Assembly: GCA_964386435.1 (NCBI GenBank) | Contig: CAYLSV010000058.1 | Coordinates: 1-21,509 of the forward strand | Direction: 5' to 3' | DNA from: CAYLSV01 sp964386435 | GTDB lineage: Bacteria; Planctomycetota; Phycisphaerae; Tepidisphaerales; Tepidisphaeraceae | DNA length: 21,509 nt | In this document: positions 7,783-14,960 of the stretch, one piece after another | Position numbering within the stretch: the stretch's first letter is position 1 | Layout: each line of letters opens with the position of its first letter | The notes under the pieces: model-generated | Told to the model about the DNA's origin: nothing | Databases searched by the model: none | The model's input: only the letters and a program-made list of their open reading frames with translations | Program-made: the position numbers and the translations under genes

Positions 7783-9081
7783 TCATCGGTCCAGCTCCGC
7801 CGCGATGACGTTGATGCTGCCCAGGACGGCCACGACGTCGCTGATCGTGTGGCCTTCCATCAGCTTGGGGAAGCTGCTGTAGTTGACGAAGATCGGCGGC
7901 CGCGTGCGGACCCGCCACGGGACGTTGCCGCCGTCGCTGACGATGTAGTAGCCCAACTCGCCGTTGGCCGACTCGATCCGGCCGTACGCCTCGCCGCGGG
8001 GGGCCTCGAAGCCGCGGTTGGTCATGATGATCTCGAAGTGCTGGATCAGCCCCTCGATGCTGCTGTAGACCTGGTCCTTGGGCGGCAACACCTCCTTGCC
8101 CTCGGGCGAGACGTTCACCGCGCCGCCGGGCAAGTCGTCGATCAGTTGGTCGATGATCTCGATGCTCTGCCGCATCTCCTCGAGGCGGACGAAGTAGCGG
8201 GCGTAGACGTCGCCGGTGGTCATCACCGGCACCTTGAACTTCACCGCACTGGTGCCCTGGCCGTCCCAGTTGTCCTCGAAGCAGAGGTACGGCTCGTCCT
8301 TGCGGAGGTCACGCTTGACGCCCGCCGACCGCGCCAGCGGCCCGGTGAAGCCGTGGGCGACGGCCTCGTCGCGGGTGATCTTGCCGATGCCGCGGGTCCG
8401 CTCGACGAAAATTCGGTTGCGGTTGAGCAGCCCGCTGATGTCGTCGATGGCCGCCGGCAAATCGTCGTGGATGAACTTCTTGACCATCCGCCGGAAGATC
8501 TTCTCATCCGGCAAATCCTGGTTCAAGCCGCCGGTGCGGGTCCACGAGGTGTGGTAGCGCTGGCCGGACATGTACTCGACGATGTCGTAAATGCTCTCCC
8601 GCTGGTTGAAGCCGTAGAGGAAGCCGGTGAACGCCCCGAGGTCCAGCCCCGCCGCGCCGCAGCACAAAAGGTGCGACTGGATCCGGCCCAGTTCGCCGGC
8701 GATCGTCCGCAACGCCTTGCACCGCGGCGTCAACTCGATGCCCATGAGCCGCTCGGCGGCGTTGTGCCAGGCGAGCTCGTTGTAGATCGGCGCCGAGTAA
8801 TCCATCCGGTCGACGATGGTGACGTACTGGTTGTAGTTCAGGTGCTCGCCGAGCTTCTCGAAGCCCGAGTGCAGGTAGCCGATGTGCGGCGTGGCCCGGA
8901 CGATCCGCTCGCCGTCGAGCTCCAGCACCAGGCGGAGGGTGGTGTGCGTCGCCGGGTGCTGGGGGCCGAAGTTGAGGGTCCAGTGTTGATCCTCGCCGTC
9001 CCCGCCGCTGTTGACGCGGGCCTCCTTGGCGTCCATCAGAAGGGCTTCGTCGGCGGTCGTCTCGGTCAGCGAGTAGGGCAT
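7783..9081 (-). CDS. nuoD: NADH-quinone oxidoreductase subunit D (complex I)
   Basis: NuoD is the 49-kDa subunit of the peripheral arm, and with NuoB it lines the quinone-binding site. The protein has 432 residues, about the usual length. The N-terminal NFGPQHPATHTTLRL (37-51) holds the quinone-site histidines. HIGYLHSGFEKLGEH (66-80), DRMDYSAP, GRIQSHLLC and the C-terminal YGRIESANGELGYY are all family hallmarks. ATG 9081 is chosen because a TATAGT hexamer ends 6 bases upstream, and everything before it in this frame is out of character. No other nuo gene is adjacent: a DUF6940-like gene lies upstream and the VapD/HicB pair directly downstream. Isolated nuoD is unusual, since it normally sits in a nuoABCD... 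cluster. Confidence 0.97.
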   Translation of the reverse strand: MPYSLTETTADEALLMDAKEARVNSGGDGEDQHWTLNFGPQHPATHTTLRLVLELDGERIVRATPHIGYLHSGFEKLGEHLNYNQYVTIVDRMDYSAPIYNELAWHNAAERLMGIELTPRCKALRTIAGELGRIQSHLLCCGAAGLDLGAFTGFLYGFNQRESIYDIVEYMSGQRYHTSWTRTGGLNQDLPDEKIFRRMVKKFIHDDLPAAIDDISGLLNRNRIFVERTRGIGKITRDEAVAHGFTGPLARSAGVKRDLRKDEPYLCFEDNWDGQGTSAVKFKVPVMTTGDVYARYFVRLEEMRQSIEIIDQLIDDLPGGAVNVSPEGKEVLPPKDQVYSSIEGLIQHFEIIMTNRGFEAPRGEAYGRIESANGELGYYIVSDGGNVPWRVRTRPPIFVNYSSFPKLMEGHTISDVVAVLGSINVIAAELDR

Positions 9082-9087
9082 CGCCGG

Positions 9088-9093
9088 ACTATA
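9088..9093 (-). promoter_or_regulatory. Probable -10 element, nuoD (leaderless)
   Basis: On the minus strand TATAGT ends 6 bases before the nuoD ATG, in the 43-base gap after the upstream gene. It implies that nuoD can be transcribed on its own, without a leader. Confidence 0.45.
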
Positions 9094-9124
9094 GCGGCGG
9101 CCAGGCTTCAAAAGGAACGACGCC

Positions 9125-9706
9125 TCAGCCGAGCACGCGGTACGGGTCGTGGCGGTAGTACTTCGGCCGCACGTCGAACCGCACGTGCAACCACGGCACG
9201 CCCAAGCCGGCGGTGCTGAGCCACGGTTGCCCGCGTCGCCGGGCCGCCTCGTCCTCTTCGGCGACGGTTCGCCACAGGGCCGCCCACCGCTCGCCCGAGG
9301 CCGAGGCGGCGAAGCTGGCAAGATGGGCCGCGTCGTCGTCGGCGTCCGGCGTGGGCGCGACGAGCCGGGCGTCGCCCCGCAAGCTGTCGAACGCCACGGC
9401 TTGACCCGTCCCAAAATGCCCGGCGAACGCCGACGAATCCGCCCGCCGCTGGGCCAGCCTCGGCTCAGGAACCAGCACGAACTCGAACGCTTGCCCCGCC
9501 GCCTGATCCGCCGGGCACGGCCGCGTCTCCCACATCGCCGCCCCGGCCTCGGCGATAACCTGCCGCAACGCCGACAACGTCCGCCCGCCGCCGAGCCAGT
9601 CCTGCCGGACCTGGTCCACGGTGAGCGCCCGCCCGGCCACGGCGAGCCGAATCTGCGTCACACCACGCGGCAGCTCCGTCGACTCGATCTGATGCGTCCC
9701 CGCCAT
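9125..9706 (-). CDS. Conserved hypothetical protein, DUF6940-like
   Basis: This is a 193-residue soluble protein of unknown function with no signal peptide or membrane segment. It resembles, from memory, the family now called DUF6940. The central AFEFVLVPEP and, near the C-terminus, WLSTAGLGVPWLHVRFD (162-178) followed by RPKYY are the recognisable conserved stretches. Family members are scattered among bacteria, and I know of no established activity. It lies 43 bases upstream of nuoD on the same strand, but nuoD has its own promoter-like hexamer, so a functional link is doubtful. The ATG at 9706 is supported by TAAACT ending 6 bases upstream. Its start overlaps, within a CATG, the start of a small opposite-strand reading frame. 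Confidence 0.8.
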   Translation of the reverse strand: MAGTHQIESTELPRGVTQIRLAVAGRALTVDQVRQDWLGGGRTLSALRQVIAEAGAAMWETRPCPADQAAGQAFEFVLVPEPRLAQRRADSSAFAGHFGTGQAVAFDSLRGDARLVAPTPDADDDAAHLASFAASASGERWAALWRTVAEEDEAARRRGQPWLSTAGLGVPWLHVRFDVRPKYYRHDPYRVLG

Positions 9707-9902
9707 GACAAGAGTTTACCCTCCGCCGCCAACCGGCGGGCCGTGGTGGCCCGGTGGCGTGTTGATCGGGGTGACCGTGCTCGCCGTGGCGGTATGTTGG
9801 CAGCCGCGGGCGTGGCTGCTGCAGGCATTGGTGTTGCCGGGGCTGGCGCTGCTGGTTAGCACCGGCCTCGTCCACGGCTGGCGGGCGGTGGTGGCGCGAT
9901 GA
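9705..9902 (+). CDS. Possible small two-helix membrane protein
   Basis: This is a 65-residue reading frame that I do not recognise. A proline-rich start (PPPPTGGPWWPGG) is followed by two hydrophobic stretches, VLIGVTVLAVAVCW and LLQALVLPGLALLVSTGL, and a short basic end. Third codon positions are strongly G/C from about codon 12 on, and second positions are rich in T, which favours real coding. The ATG at 9705 shares CATG with the divergent DUF6940-like gene, and that gene's likely promoter lies inside this frame, so the true start may be a later GTG or TTG. It could also be a chance frame in GC-rich DNA. Confidence 0.45.
   Translation: MTRVYPPPPTGGPWWPGGVLIGVTVLAVAVCWQPRAWLLQALVLPGLALLVSTGLVHGWRAVVAR
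9713..9718 (-). promoter_or_regulatory. Probable -10 element for the DUF6940-like gene (leaderless)
   Basis: On the minus strand TAAACT ends 6 bases before the ATG at 9706. There is no Shine-Dalgarno sequence. No good -35 is visible. Confidence 0.4.
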
Positions 9903-9920
9903 ACGGCGAGGAAGTGCGGG

Positions 9921-10030
9921 CGTCGCTGAAACCCCCACCGCCGCGTAGCGGCGGGGCTACGCACGAACCTACGTTGCTTGGATTGCGGGAGTAGCCCCGC
10001 CGCTACGCGGCGGTGGGGGCTTCAGCGACG
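9921..10030. repeat. Long inverted repeat, 40-base arms and 30-base spacer
   Basis: The arm 9921-9960 and the arm 9991-10030 are reverse complements at 39 of 40 positions; only 9931 differs. The spacer 9961-9990 is not repeated. Each arm also contains its own palindrome, CCGCCGC-GTA-GCGGCGG, so the DNA could form a large cruciform or several alternative RNA hairpins. There is no reading frame and no obvious target-site duplication in the flanks. It resembles two head-to-head copies of a dispersed palindromic repeat, or a very small non-autonomous element. It fills most of the 203-base gap between the small frame ending at 9902 and atpG; nothing else is seen there besides the hairpin at 10057. 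Confidence 0.85.
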
Positions 10031-10050
10031 TTGCAGATCGAGCGACTGAC

Positions 10051-10079
10051 CGGACTGCGACTCGTTGAGTCGCAGCTAC
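10051..10079. repeat. Palindromic repeat after atpG, related to the one at 364-412
   Basis: TGCGACTC (10057-10064?) pairs with GAGTCGCA across the loop GTT, flanked by GGAC on the left and GCTAC on the right exactly as in the copy at 388-415. The stem inner bases differ between copies but remain paired. It lies about 27 bases after the atpG stop on the minus strand and could serve as that gene's 3' end structure. The precise left edge may shift by a base or two. Confidence 0.55.
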
Positions 10080-10105
10080 CGTTGCCACTTGAAATTCGCG
10101 GGTGG

Positions 10106-11077
10106 CTAGCTGCTCATCGACTCCACGCCGCCCATGATTTCCGACAGCTCGGTCGTGATCTGGCTCTGGCGGGCGCGGTTGTACTGGAGCTGCAATTCCT
10201 TGCCCATCTTGTCGGCGTTGTCGGTGGCGCTCTTCATGGCGACCATCCGGGCGACGTGCTCGCTGGTCGTGGCATCGAGGAACGCCTGAAATACGGCGGC
10301 CTTGACCGTGGTGGGCAGAAGGTCGTTCAGGATCGAGGCGGCGTCGGGCATAAAGTCATACTCGGTCTCGGTCGTCACGAGCGCGTCGGCCTGGGCATCG
10401 CCGGCGCGGGTGGCGTCCATGGTGCCGGCGGCGAGCTGGGCGTCACGCTCGGCGGCGTCCTGGGCGAGGTTCTCGGTGATGTCGGTCACGCCCGAGAGCG
10501 GCAGGAGCGGGTTGACCTCCGGCTTCTGCGAGCCGGTGGTGATGAAGTTCATGTAGGCCATGTGCACCGCGTCGACATGGCCGCCGGTGAAGCGGTCCAT
10601 GAGCGTCTCGGCCACGCGGTAGGTCTCGGCACTGGTGGGCTCGTCGCTGACGCTGAGGATCTCGGTCGGCTCGATGCCCTGGAAGCGGAAGAACGCCACG
10701 CCCTTCTTGCCGTTGAGGTACAGCTCGACGTCGGTGCCGGCGGCTTTCATTTGGTCGTAGGCCCGCTTGGCCTCCCGCAGCACGCTGCCGTTGTACGCCC
10801 CGGCGAGGCCGCGGTTGGCGGTGATGACCAAGAGCGCCACCTTGTTCGTCCTCGTGTCGGCGGTAATCTTGCGGAGCAGCGGGTGGTCGACGTTGCCCAC
10901 GCTCTGGGCCAGCTCGGCGACGAGTTCGCGGACTTTCACCGTGTAAGGCTTGGTGCCGGTCGCCCTTTTGAGCGACTTCTGGAACTTGGCCGTGGCGATC
11001 ATCTGCATGGTCTTGGTGATCTTGCGGATGTTCTTGACCGCCTTGCGGCGCTTGAGGATCGCACGTGCCTTGGCCAT
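10106..11077 (-). CDS. atpG: F-type ATP synthase gamma subunit
   Basis: AtpG forms the rotor shaft that links the c-ring to the alpha3-beta3 head of the F1Fo ATP synthase. The product has 323 residues, slightly longer than the usual 285-300. The N-terminal helix starts MAKARAILKRRKAVKNIRKI with TKTMQMIATAKF following. A central Rossmann-like part has VALLVITANRGLAGAYN, and the C-terminal helix has LQLQYNRARQSQITTELSEI ending in MGGVES. These two helices form the coiled-coil shaft. ATG 11077 is chosen over upstream starts because the family begins here and a TATGCT hexamer ends 8 bases upstream. No other atp gene is present on either side, whereas atpG usually lies between atpA and atpD. A hairpin follows the stop. 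Confidence 0.97.
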   Translation of the reverse strand: MAKARAILKRRKAVKNIRKITKTMQMIATAKFQKSLKRATGTKPYTVKVRELVAELAQSVGNVDHPLLRKITADTRTNKVALLVITANRGLAGAYNGSVLREAKRAYDQMKAAGTDVELYLNGKKGVAFFRFQGIEPTEILSVSDEPTSAETYRVAETLMDRFTGGHVDAVHMAYMNFITTGSQKPEVNPLLPLSGVTDITENLAQDAAERDAQLAAGTMDATRAGDAQADALVTTETEYDFMPDAASILNDLLPTTVKAAVFQAFLDATTSEHVARMVAMKSATDNADKMGKELQLQYNRARQSQITTELSEIMGGVESMSS

Positions 11078-11085
11078 GGGCAGGC

Positions 11086-11091
11086 AGCATA
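11086..11091 (-). promoter_or_regulatory. Probable -10 element, atpG (leaderless)
   Basis: On the minus strand TATGCT ends 8 bases before the atpG ATG, inside the 52-base divergent gap shared with the DUF4058 gene. Confidence 0.4.
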
Positions 11092-11116
11092 GCACCCGCC
11101 CCGGCGGCGTCTCGAC

Positions 11117-11122
11117 TAAGAT
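11117..11122 (+). promoter_or_regulatory. Probable -10 element for the DUF4058 gene (leaderless)
   Basis: TAAGAT ends 7 bases before the ATG at 11130. It overlaps the alternative ATG at 11121, which favours the later start. Confidence 0.4.
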
Positions 11123-11129
11123 GGCGGCC

Positions 11130-11918
11130 ATGAGCGCGCCGACCAGCCCGTTCCCCGGCATGGACCCGTGGATGGAGGCGTTCTGGGGCGACGTCCACAC
11201 GCGGCTGTGCTACCTGTCATCCACGCTGCTCAACGAGCAACTGCCGGCTGACTTGGTATCGTCGGTGGAGGAGTACACGCTGATCGGCACCACGCCGACG
11301 CCGGAGCGGGTGTGGCCGGACGTGGCGGTGCAAGAGCCGGAGGAGCCCGACGCCGGCGGTGTGGCCACCGCGCCCGCGGCCGTCGAGGCGACGTTCGTGC
11401 TGCAAATCCGGCCGGGGGCGACGAAGCTCAAGCGGGTGCGAATCGAGGAGGCCGACACCGGGCGGCTGATCACGGTGTTGGAGTGGCTGAGCCCGGCGAA
11501 CAAGCGGGGCGACGGGCTGCGGGCGTACCGCCGCAAGCGGCGGGGCCTCCTGGAGCGGGGCGTGAACCTCGTGGAAATCGACCTGATCCGCCGCGGCCAC
11601 TGGCAACGCCTGTACCGCCGCTTCGAGTTCGGCCCCGAGCACGACACGCCTTACCGCGTGGCGATCCAGTTTGCCGCCGAGCCGGATCAGCTGTATCTGA
11701 CGCCGATCCCGCTCCGCCAGCCGTTGCCCAAGGTGGTCGTGCCGTTGCGGGCCAACGACCCGCGTGTGGCGCTGCCGCTGGGTAACTTGTTGAGCGATGC
11801 CTACGCCAGCGGCCGCTACGCCCGCCGCATCGACTACGCCCAGCCGCCGGTTCCACGCCTCGCCGAAGTCGACGCCGCGTGGGCGGAGGGAATGCTGCGG
11901 GCGGCCCGATTGCGGTGA
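11130..11918 (+). CDS. DUF4058 family protein
   Basis: This 262-residue protein has the DUF4058 signature at its very start, SPFPGMDPWMEAFWGDVHTR. It continues with LVSSVEEYTLIG, a charged middle with LEWLSPANKRGDGLRAYRRK, then NLVEIDLIRRG, and ends in a segment with LPLGNLLSDAYASGRYARRI. Such proteins are abundant in planctomycetes and cyanobacteria, often in many copies. The V-L-E-W/S-P-x-N-K and LVEIDL-type motifs recall restriction-endonuclease-like cores, but no activity is established. No signal peptide is seen. It is divergent from atpG across 52 bases and followed after 40 bases by the amidohydrolase gene on the same strand, which has its own promoter-like sequence. Confidence 0.88.
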   Translation: MSAPTSPFPGMDPWMEAFWGDVHTRLCYLSSTLLNEQLPADLVSSVEEYTLIGTTPTPERVWPDVAVQEPEEPDAGGVATAPAAVEATFVLQIRPGATKLKRVRIEEADTGRLITVLEWLSPANKRGDGLRAYRRKRRGLLERGVNLVEIDLIRRGHWQRLYRRFEFGPEHDTPYRVAIQFAAEPDQLYLTPIPLRQPLPKVVVPLRANDPRVALPLGNLLSDAYASGRYARRIDYAQPPVPRLAEVDAAWAEGMLRAARLR

Positions 11919-11922
11919 GGGT

Positions 11923-11952
11923 TTGGCGGTCGGGTGGGGGCGGTGTTATTGT
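11923..11952 (+). promoter_or_regulatory. Promoter of the amidohydrolase gene (leaderless)
   Basis: TTGGCG (11923-11928), an 18-base spacer and TATTGT (11947-11952) form a sigma-70-like promoter. The -10 ends 6 bases before the ATG at 11959, so the mRNA would start at the start codon. Confidence 0.5.
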
Positions 11953-11958
11953 TCGGGC

Positions 11959-13782
11959 ATGCTTCGCCTGATGCTCGCTTCGTTGTTGGTCGCCCCCGTG
12001 GTCTGGGGGCAGGAGGCCGATCGGATTTACCACAACGGGCCGGTGCTGACGATGGACGACGCTCGGCCGGAGGCGGAGGCCGTGGCGGTGCTGGACGGGA
12101 AGATCCTCGCCGTCGGCGAGGTGGACGAGGTGATGCGGCACCGGGGCGAGGCGACGGACGTGGTCGATCTCGACGGGCAGGCGTTGCTGCCGGGGTTCGT
12201 CGACTCGCACGGCCACGCGTTCATGATCGGGCTGCAGGCCAGCGTCGCCAACCTCTTGCCGCCGCCGGACGGGGAGGTGCGGACGATGGACGATGTGGTC
12301 GACACGCTCAAGCGGTTCGCCCAGGACAAGCCGGAGATCGTTGAGGAACTCGGCTGGATCATCGGCTTCGGCTACGACAACGCCCAGCTCGATGGGCAGC
12401 GGCACCCGACGCGGGACGACCTCGACCGCGTCTCGACGGACGTGCCGATTATCATTATCCACCAGTCCAGCCACCTCGGCGTCGCCAACAGCAAGGCACT
12501 CGAGCTCGTCGGCATCACGGCCGACACGCCCGATCCCGAAGGCGGCAAGTTCCGGCGCCGCGAGGGCACGGATGAGCCGGACGGGTTCATGGAGGAGTAC
12601 GCCTTTTTCCGCGTGATGCTTGCCGCGGCGTCGAACTTTGACGAGGAGGTCAGCGATCAATTTGTCCGCGAGGGCTCAAAGCTGCTGGCCTCCTACGGCT
12701 ACACCACCGGCCAGGAGGGTCGGGCCAACGCCAGCGCGATCGCCGCGTTCCGCCGGGTGGCCGCGGCGGGCGAGTTGCCGATCGACGTCGCGGCCTACCC
12801 GGATCTGCTCATGCTCGATGACGAGCAGCCGACGCCCGAGTACGACAACAACTTCCGCGTCGCCGGCTACAAGCTGACGATCGACGGCTCGCCGCAGGGC
12901 AAAACCGCCTGGCTCAGTCGGCCGTACCACGAGGTGCCCGAGGGCCAGCCCGCCGATTACGCCGGGTATTCCGCCATCAAACCCGAGGTCGCCCATGCCT
13001 CGATCGACAAAGCCTTTGCCAACGGGTGGCAGATTCTCGTCCATGCCAACGGCGACGCCGCGATCGACACGCTCATCGCCGGCGTCGCGATGGCCCGCGC
13101 CAAGCACCCCGGCGTCGAGAACCGCCCGGTCTTGATCCATGGCCAGACGCTCCGCCACGACCAAGTGGAGCCGCTGGACCGCCTGGGCATCTTCCCGTCG
13201 CTTTACCCGATGCACACGTTTTACTGGGGCGATTACCACCGCGACAGCGTGCTCGGCCCCGAGCGGGCCGAGGACATCTCGCCCACCGGCTGGCTCCTCG
13301 ACCGCGGCATGAAATTCGGCACGCACCACGACGCTCCGGTCGCGTTGCCCGACTCGATGCGCGTGCTCTCGGCCACCGTCACCCGTCGCAGCCGCACCGG
13401 CGACATCCTCGGCCCCGACCACCGCGTCGACGTCGCCACCGCACTCAAAGCCATGACGATCTGGCCGGCGTTCCAGCACTTTGAGGAAGACGCGAAAGGC
13501 TCGATCGAAGTCGGCAAGATCGCCGACCTCGTGATCCTCTCAACCGACCCGCGCCAGGTGCCCGAGGCCGAACTGGCCGAGTTGACCGTGATGCAGACGA
13601 TCAAAGCCGGCGAAACCATCTACACCCACGACCCCCAAGCCGCCGCCGCGCTCACGCCGCCCGCCCTCGGCCTGTTCGCCCAAGAGCCGCACGCTCACCA
13701 CCATCACCACCACAACAACGCCACCGCCGACGGCTGCTTCAGCCCGGCTATCGATTTGATCCTGCACGCGATGTCGGACTGA
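11959..13782 (+). CDS. Exported amidohydrolase (amidohydrolase 3, YtcJ-like) with His-rich tail
   Basis: This is a 607-residue metal-dependent hydrolase with a signal peptide (MLRLMLASLLVAPVVWG, about 1-17), so it is probably periplasmic. The TIM-barrel family motifs run in order: LLPGFVDSHGHAF with H84 and H86 for metal, YKLTIDGSPQG with K305, VHANGDAAIDTLI with H362, HGQTLRH with H394, and GTHHDAPV with D458. C-terminal KIADLVILSTDP closes the composite beta sandwich. The substrate of YtcJ-like enzymes is mostly unknown; some hydrolyse N-substituted formamides or related amides. Residues 578-585 read H-A-H6, a possible metal-storage or delivery tail. The stop TGA abuts the stop of fliM on the other strand with no base between. 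The start is set by the signal peptide and the promoter spacing. Confidence 0.92.
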   Translation: MLRLMLASLLVAPVVWGQEADRIYHNGPVLTMDDARPEAEAVAVLDGKILAVGEVDEVMRHRGEATDVVDLDGQALLPGFVDSHGHAFMIGLQASVANLLPPPDGEVRTMDDVVDTLKRFAQDKPEIVEELGWIIGFGYDNAQLDGQRHPTRDDLDRVSTDVPIIIIHQSSHLGVANSKALELVGITADTPDPEGGKFRRREGTDEPDGFMEEYAFFRVMLAAASNFDEEVSDQFVREGSKLLASYGYTTGQEGRANASAIAAFRRVAAAGELPIDVAAYPDLLMLDDEQPTPEYDNNFRVAGYKLTIDGSPQGKTAWLSRPYHEVPEGQPADYAGYSAIKPEVAHASIDKAFANGWQILVHANGDAAIDTLIAGVAMARAKHPGVENRPVLIHGQTLRHDQVEPLDRLGIFPSLYPMHTFYWGDYHRDSVLGPERAEDISPTGWLLDRGMKFGTHHDAPVALPDSMRVLSATVTRRSRTGDILGPDHRVDVATALKAMTIWPAFQHFEEDAKGSIEVGKIADLVILSTDPRQVPEAELAELTVMQTIKAGETIYTHDPQAAAALTPPALGLFAQEPHAHHHHHHNNATADGCFSPAIDLILHAMSD

Positions 13783-14865
13783 TCACGCCGCCGGTTCAAG
13801 GGCTGGGCGGCCGAGGATCGGGATGTCCACCGGGCCTTCCTTCACCTCGGTGACGCGAACGGCCTTCTTGTCGCGGTACTTGCCCAGCTTGCCGCGGAAC
13901 TTCGTTTGGCCCTCGATCGTCACGGCCACCTCGCTGTCGGCGGGCTTGTCGAGTGTGAGCAAATCGCCTGCCTGCAGGCCCATGAGGTCGTCGACACTGA
14001 TCTGCGTGCGGCCCAGCACCGCCCGCATCTCCAAGGGGGCCGTGCCGACGTTGCGGGTCATGCGGGGCAAGTACTCCGTCGCCCGGCTGCGCCGCTGGTA
14101 GTTGAAGCTGCTCTGCTGCGAGAGGGCCGGCATTACCGGCTCGATGACCGTGTACGGGATGCACAAACTCATCGTGCCGGCCCGGTTGCCCATCTTCAGC
14201 TCGAAGCCGACGACGACCACCGTCTCGCTCGGCGGCACGATCTGCACCAGCTGCGGGTTGCTCTCGTAATCGCTGACGCTGAACCGCACCTGCGTGACGT
14301 TCTCCCAACTCTCGGACAAATGCTTCGTCGCCCGCTCGGTGATCCGGCTGACCAGGCGTTTTTCAATCGCCGTCAGTGGCCGCTGGGGGATGAACAACTC
14401 GGCGTTGCTGCCGCCCAGCAGGCGGTCGATGATCGGGTAGATGATCAGCGGGCTGATCTCCAGACAGAGCTGCCCGTCGAACGTGTCGCTGCTGACGAGG
14501 GTGAAGCACGTCGGGTTCGGCAGCGAGTAGATGAACTCGCTGTACGTCAATTGCTCGATGCTCGCGACGTTGACCTCGATAATGGTCCGCAGATAGCCGG
14601 ACAGGGCCGCCCCGAAGTTGCGGCCGAAGCCTTCGTGAAGCGCTTCCAGCGCCCGCATCTGGTCCTTGCTGACGCGTTCGGGCCGCTTGAAGTCGTAGAG
14701 GGCGACGTCGACGTGGGTCGCTCCGCGGCGGCTGAAGACGGTGGGCGTTTGCTCGCCGGCGGTGTCGTCCAGCGGCTCGTCGCCGTCGTCGGTGAGGCCG
14801 CCGCCGGTGCCCTCGACGGCGGCGAGCAGGGCATCCACCTCGTTTTGGTCCAGGAAGTCCGACAC
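13783..14865 (-). CDS. fliM: Flagellar motor switch protein FliM
   Basis: FliM is the middle layer of the flagellar C-ring and binds phospho-CheY to reverse rotation. The 360 residues carry the N-terminal CheY-binding peptide FLDQNEVDALLAA (4-16), an acidic linker, the CheC-like middle domain (about 52-250) with YDFKRPERVSKDQMRALE and LLGGSNA (149-155), and a C-terminal FliN/SpoA domain (about 276-345) with DLMGLQAGDLLTLD. All parts are complete, so a functional switch protein is expected. It starts with GTG. GATAAC ends 8 bases upstream and an overlapping TAACAC ends 6 upstream. No other flagellar gene lies nearby: it is convergent with the amidohydrolase and divergent from the aminotransferase. 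Confidence 0.97.
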   Translation of the reverse strand: MSDFLDQNEVDALLAAVEGTGGGLTDDGDEPLDDTAGEQTPTVFSRRGATHVDVALYDFKRPERVSKDQMRALEALHEGFGRNFGAALSGYLRTIIEVNVASIEQLTYSEFIYSLPNPTCFTLVSSDTFDGQLCLEISPLIIYPIIDRLLGGSNAELFIPQRPLTAIEKRLVSRITERATKHLSESWENVTQVRFSVSDYESNPQLVQIVPPSETVVVVGFELKMGNRAGTMSLCIPYTVIEPVMPALSQQSSFNYQRRSRATEYLPRMTRNVGTAPLEMRAVLGRTQISVDDLMGLQAGDLLTLDKPADSEVAVTIEGQTKFRGKLGKYRDKKAVRVTEVKEGPVDIPILGRPALEPAA

Positions 14866-14871
14866 GCCTTG

Positions 14872-14879
14872 GTGTTATC
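14872..14879 (-). promoter_or_regulatory. Possible -10 element, fliM (leaderless)
   Basis: On the minus strand GATAAC/TAACAC ends 8 or 6 bases before the GTG start. No Shine-Dalgarno sequence is seen. The motif does not resemble a sigma-54 or sigma-28 flagellar promoter. Confidence 0.3.
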
Positions 14880-14960
14880 GGACGCCGCCGCTGCCGGGCA
14901 TGAGATGAAACAGCGGAAACGGGCAAAGCCGCCCCGCCGGGTCGCCGACGCAACAATGGG

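Noticed and set aside
7849..9219. A 456-codon plus-strand frame opposite nuoD
   Set aside because: It is a shadow of nuoD; no recognisable motif.
9082..9414. N-terminal extension of nuoD to 9414
   Set aside because: The extension overlaps the DUF6940-like gene, looks like a frame-shadow (R/P/T-rich), and the TATAGT-to-ATG spacing supports 9081.
9921..10030. CRISPR array or IS element
   Set aside because: There are only two arms, in inverted orientation, no regularly spaced direct repeats, and no transposase gene. CRISPR is ruled out; a tiny non-autonomous element is only a possibility. The Cas2-like VapD at 7399 is not near any array.
10013..11092. A 359-codon plus-strand frame opposite atpG
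   Set aside because: It is antisense to atpG, rich in G/V/H/L/R repeats, without domains.
13690..13713. His run as a vector-derived affinity tag
   Set aside because: It is internal, followed by 22 more native-looking residues, and mixed with Ala/Asn, so natural origin is more likely.
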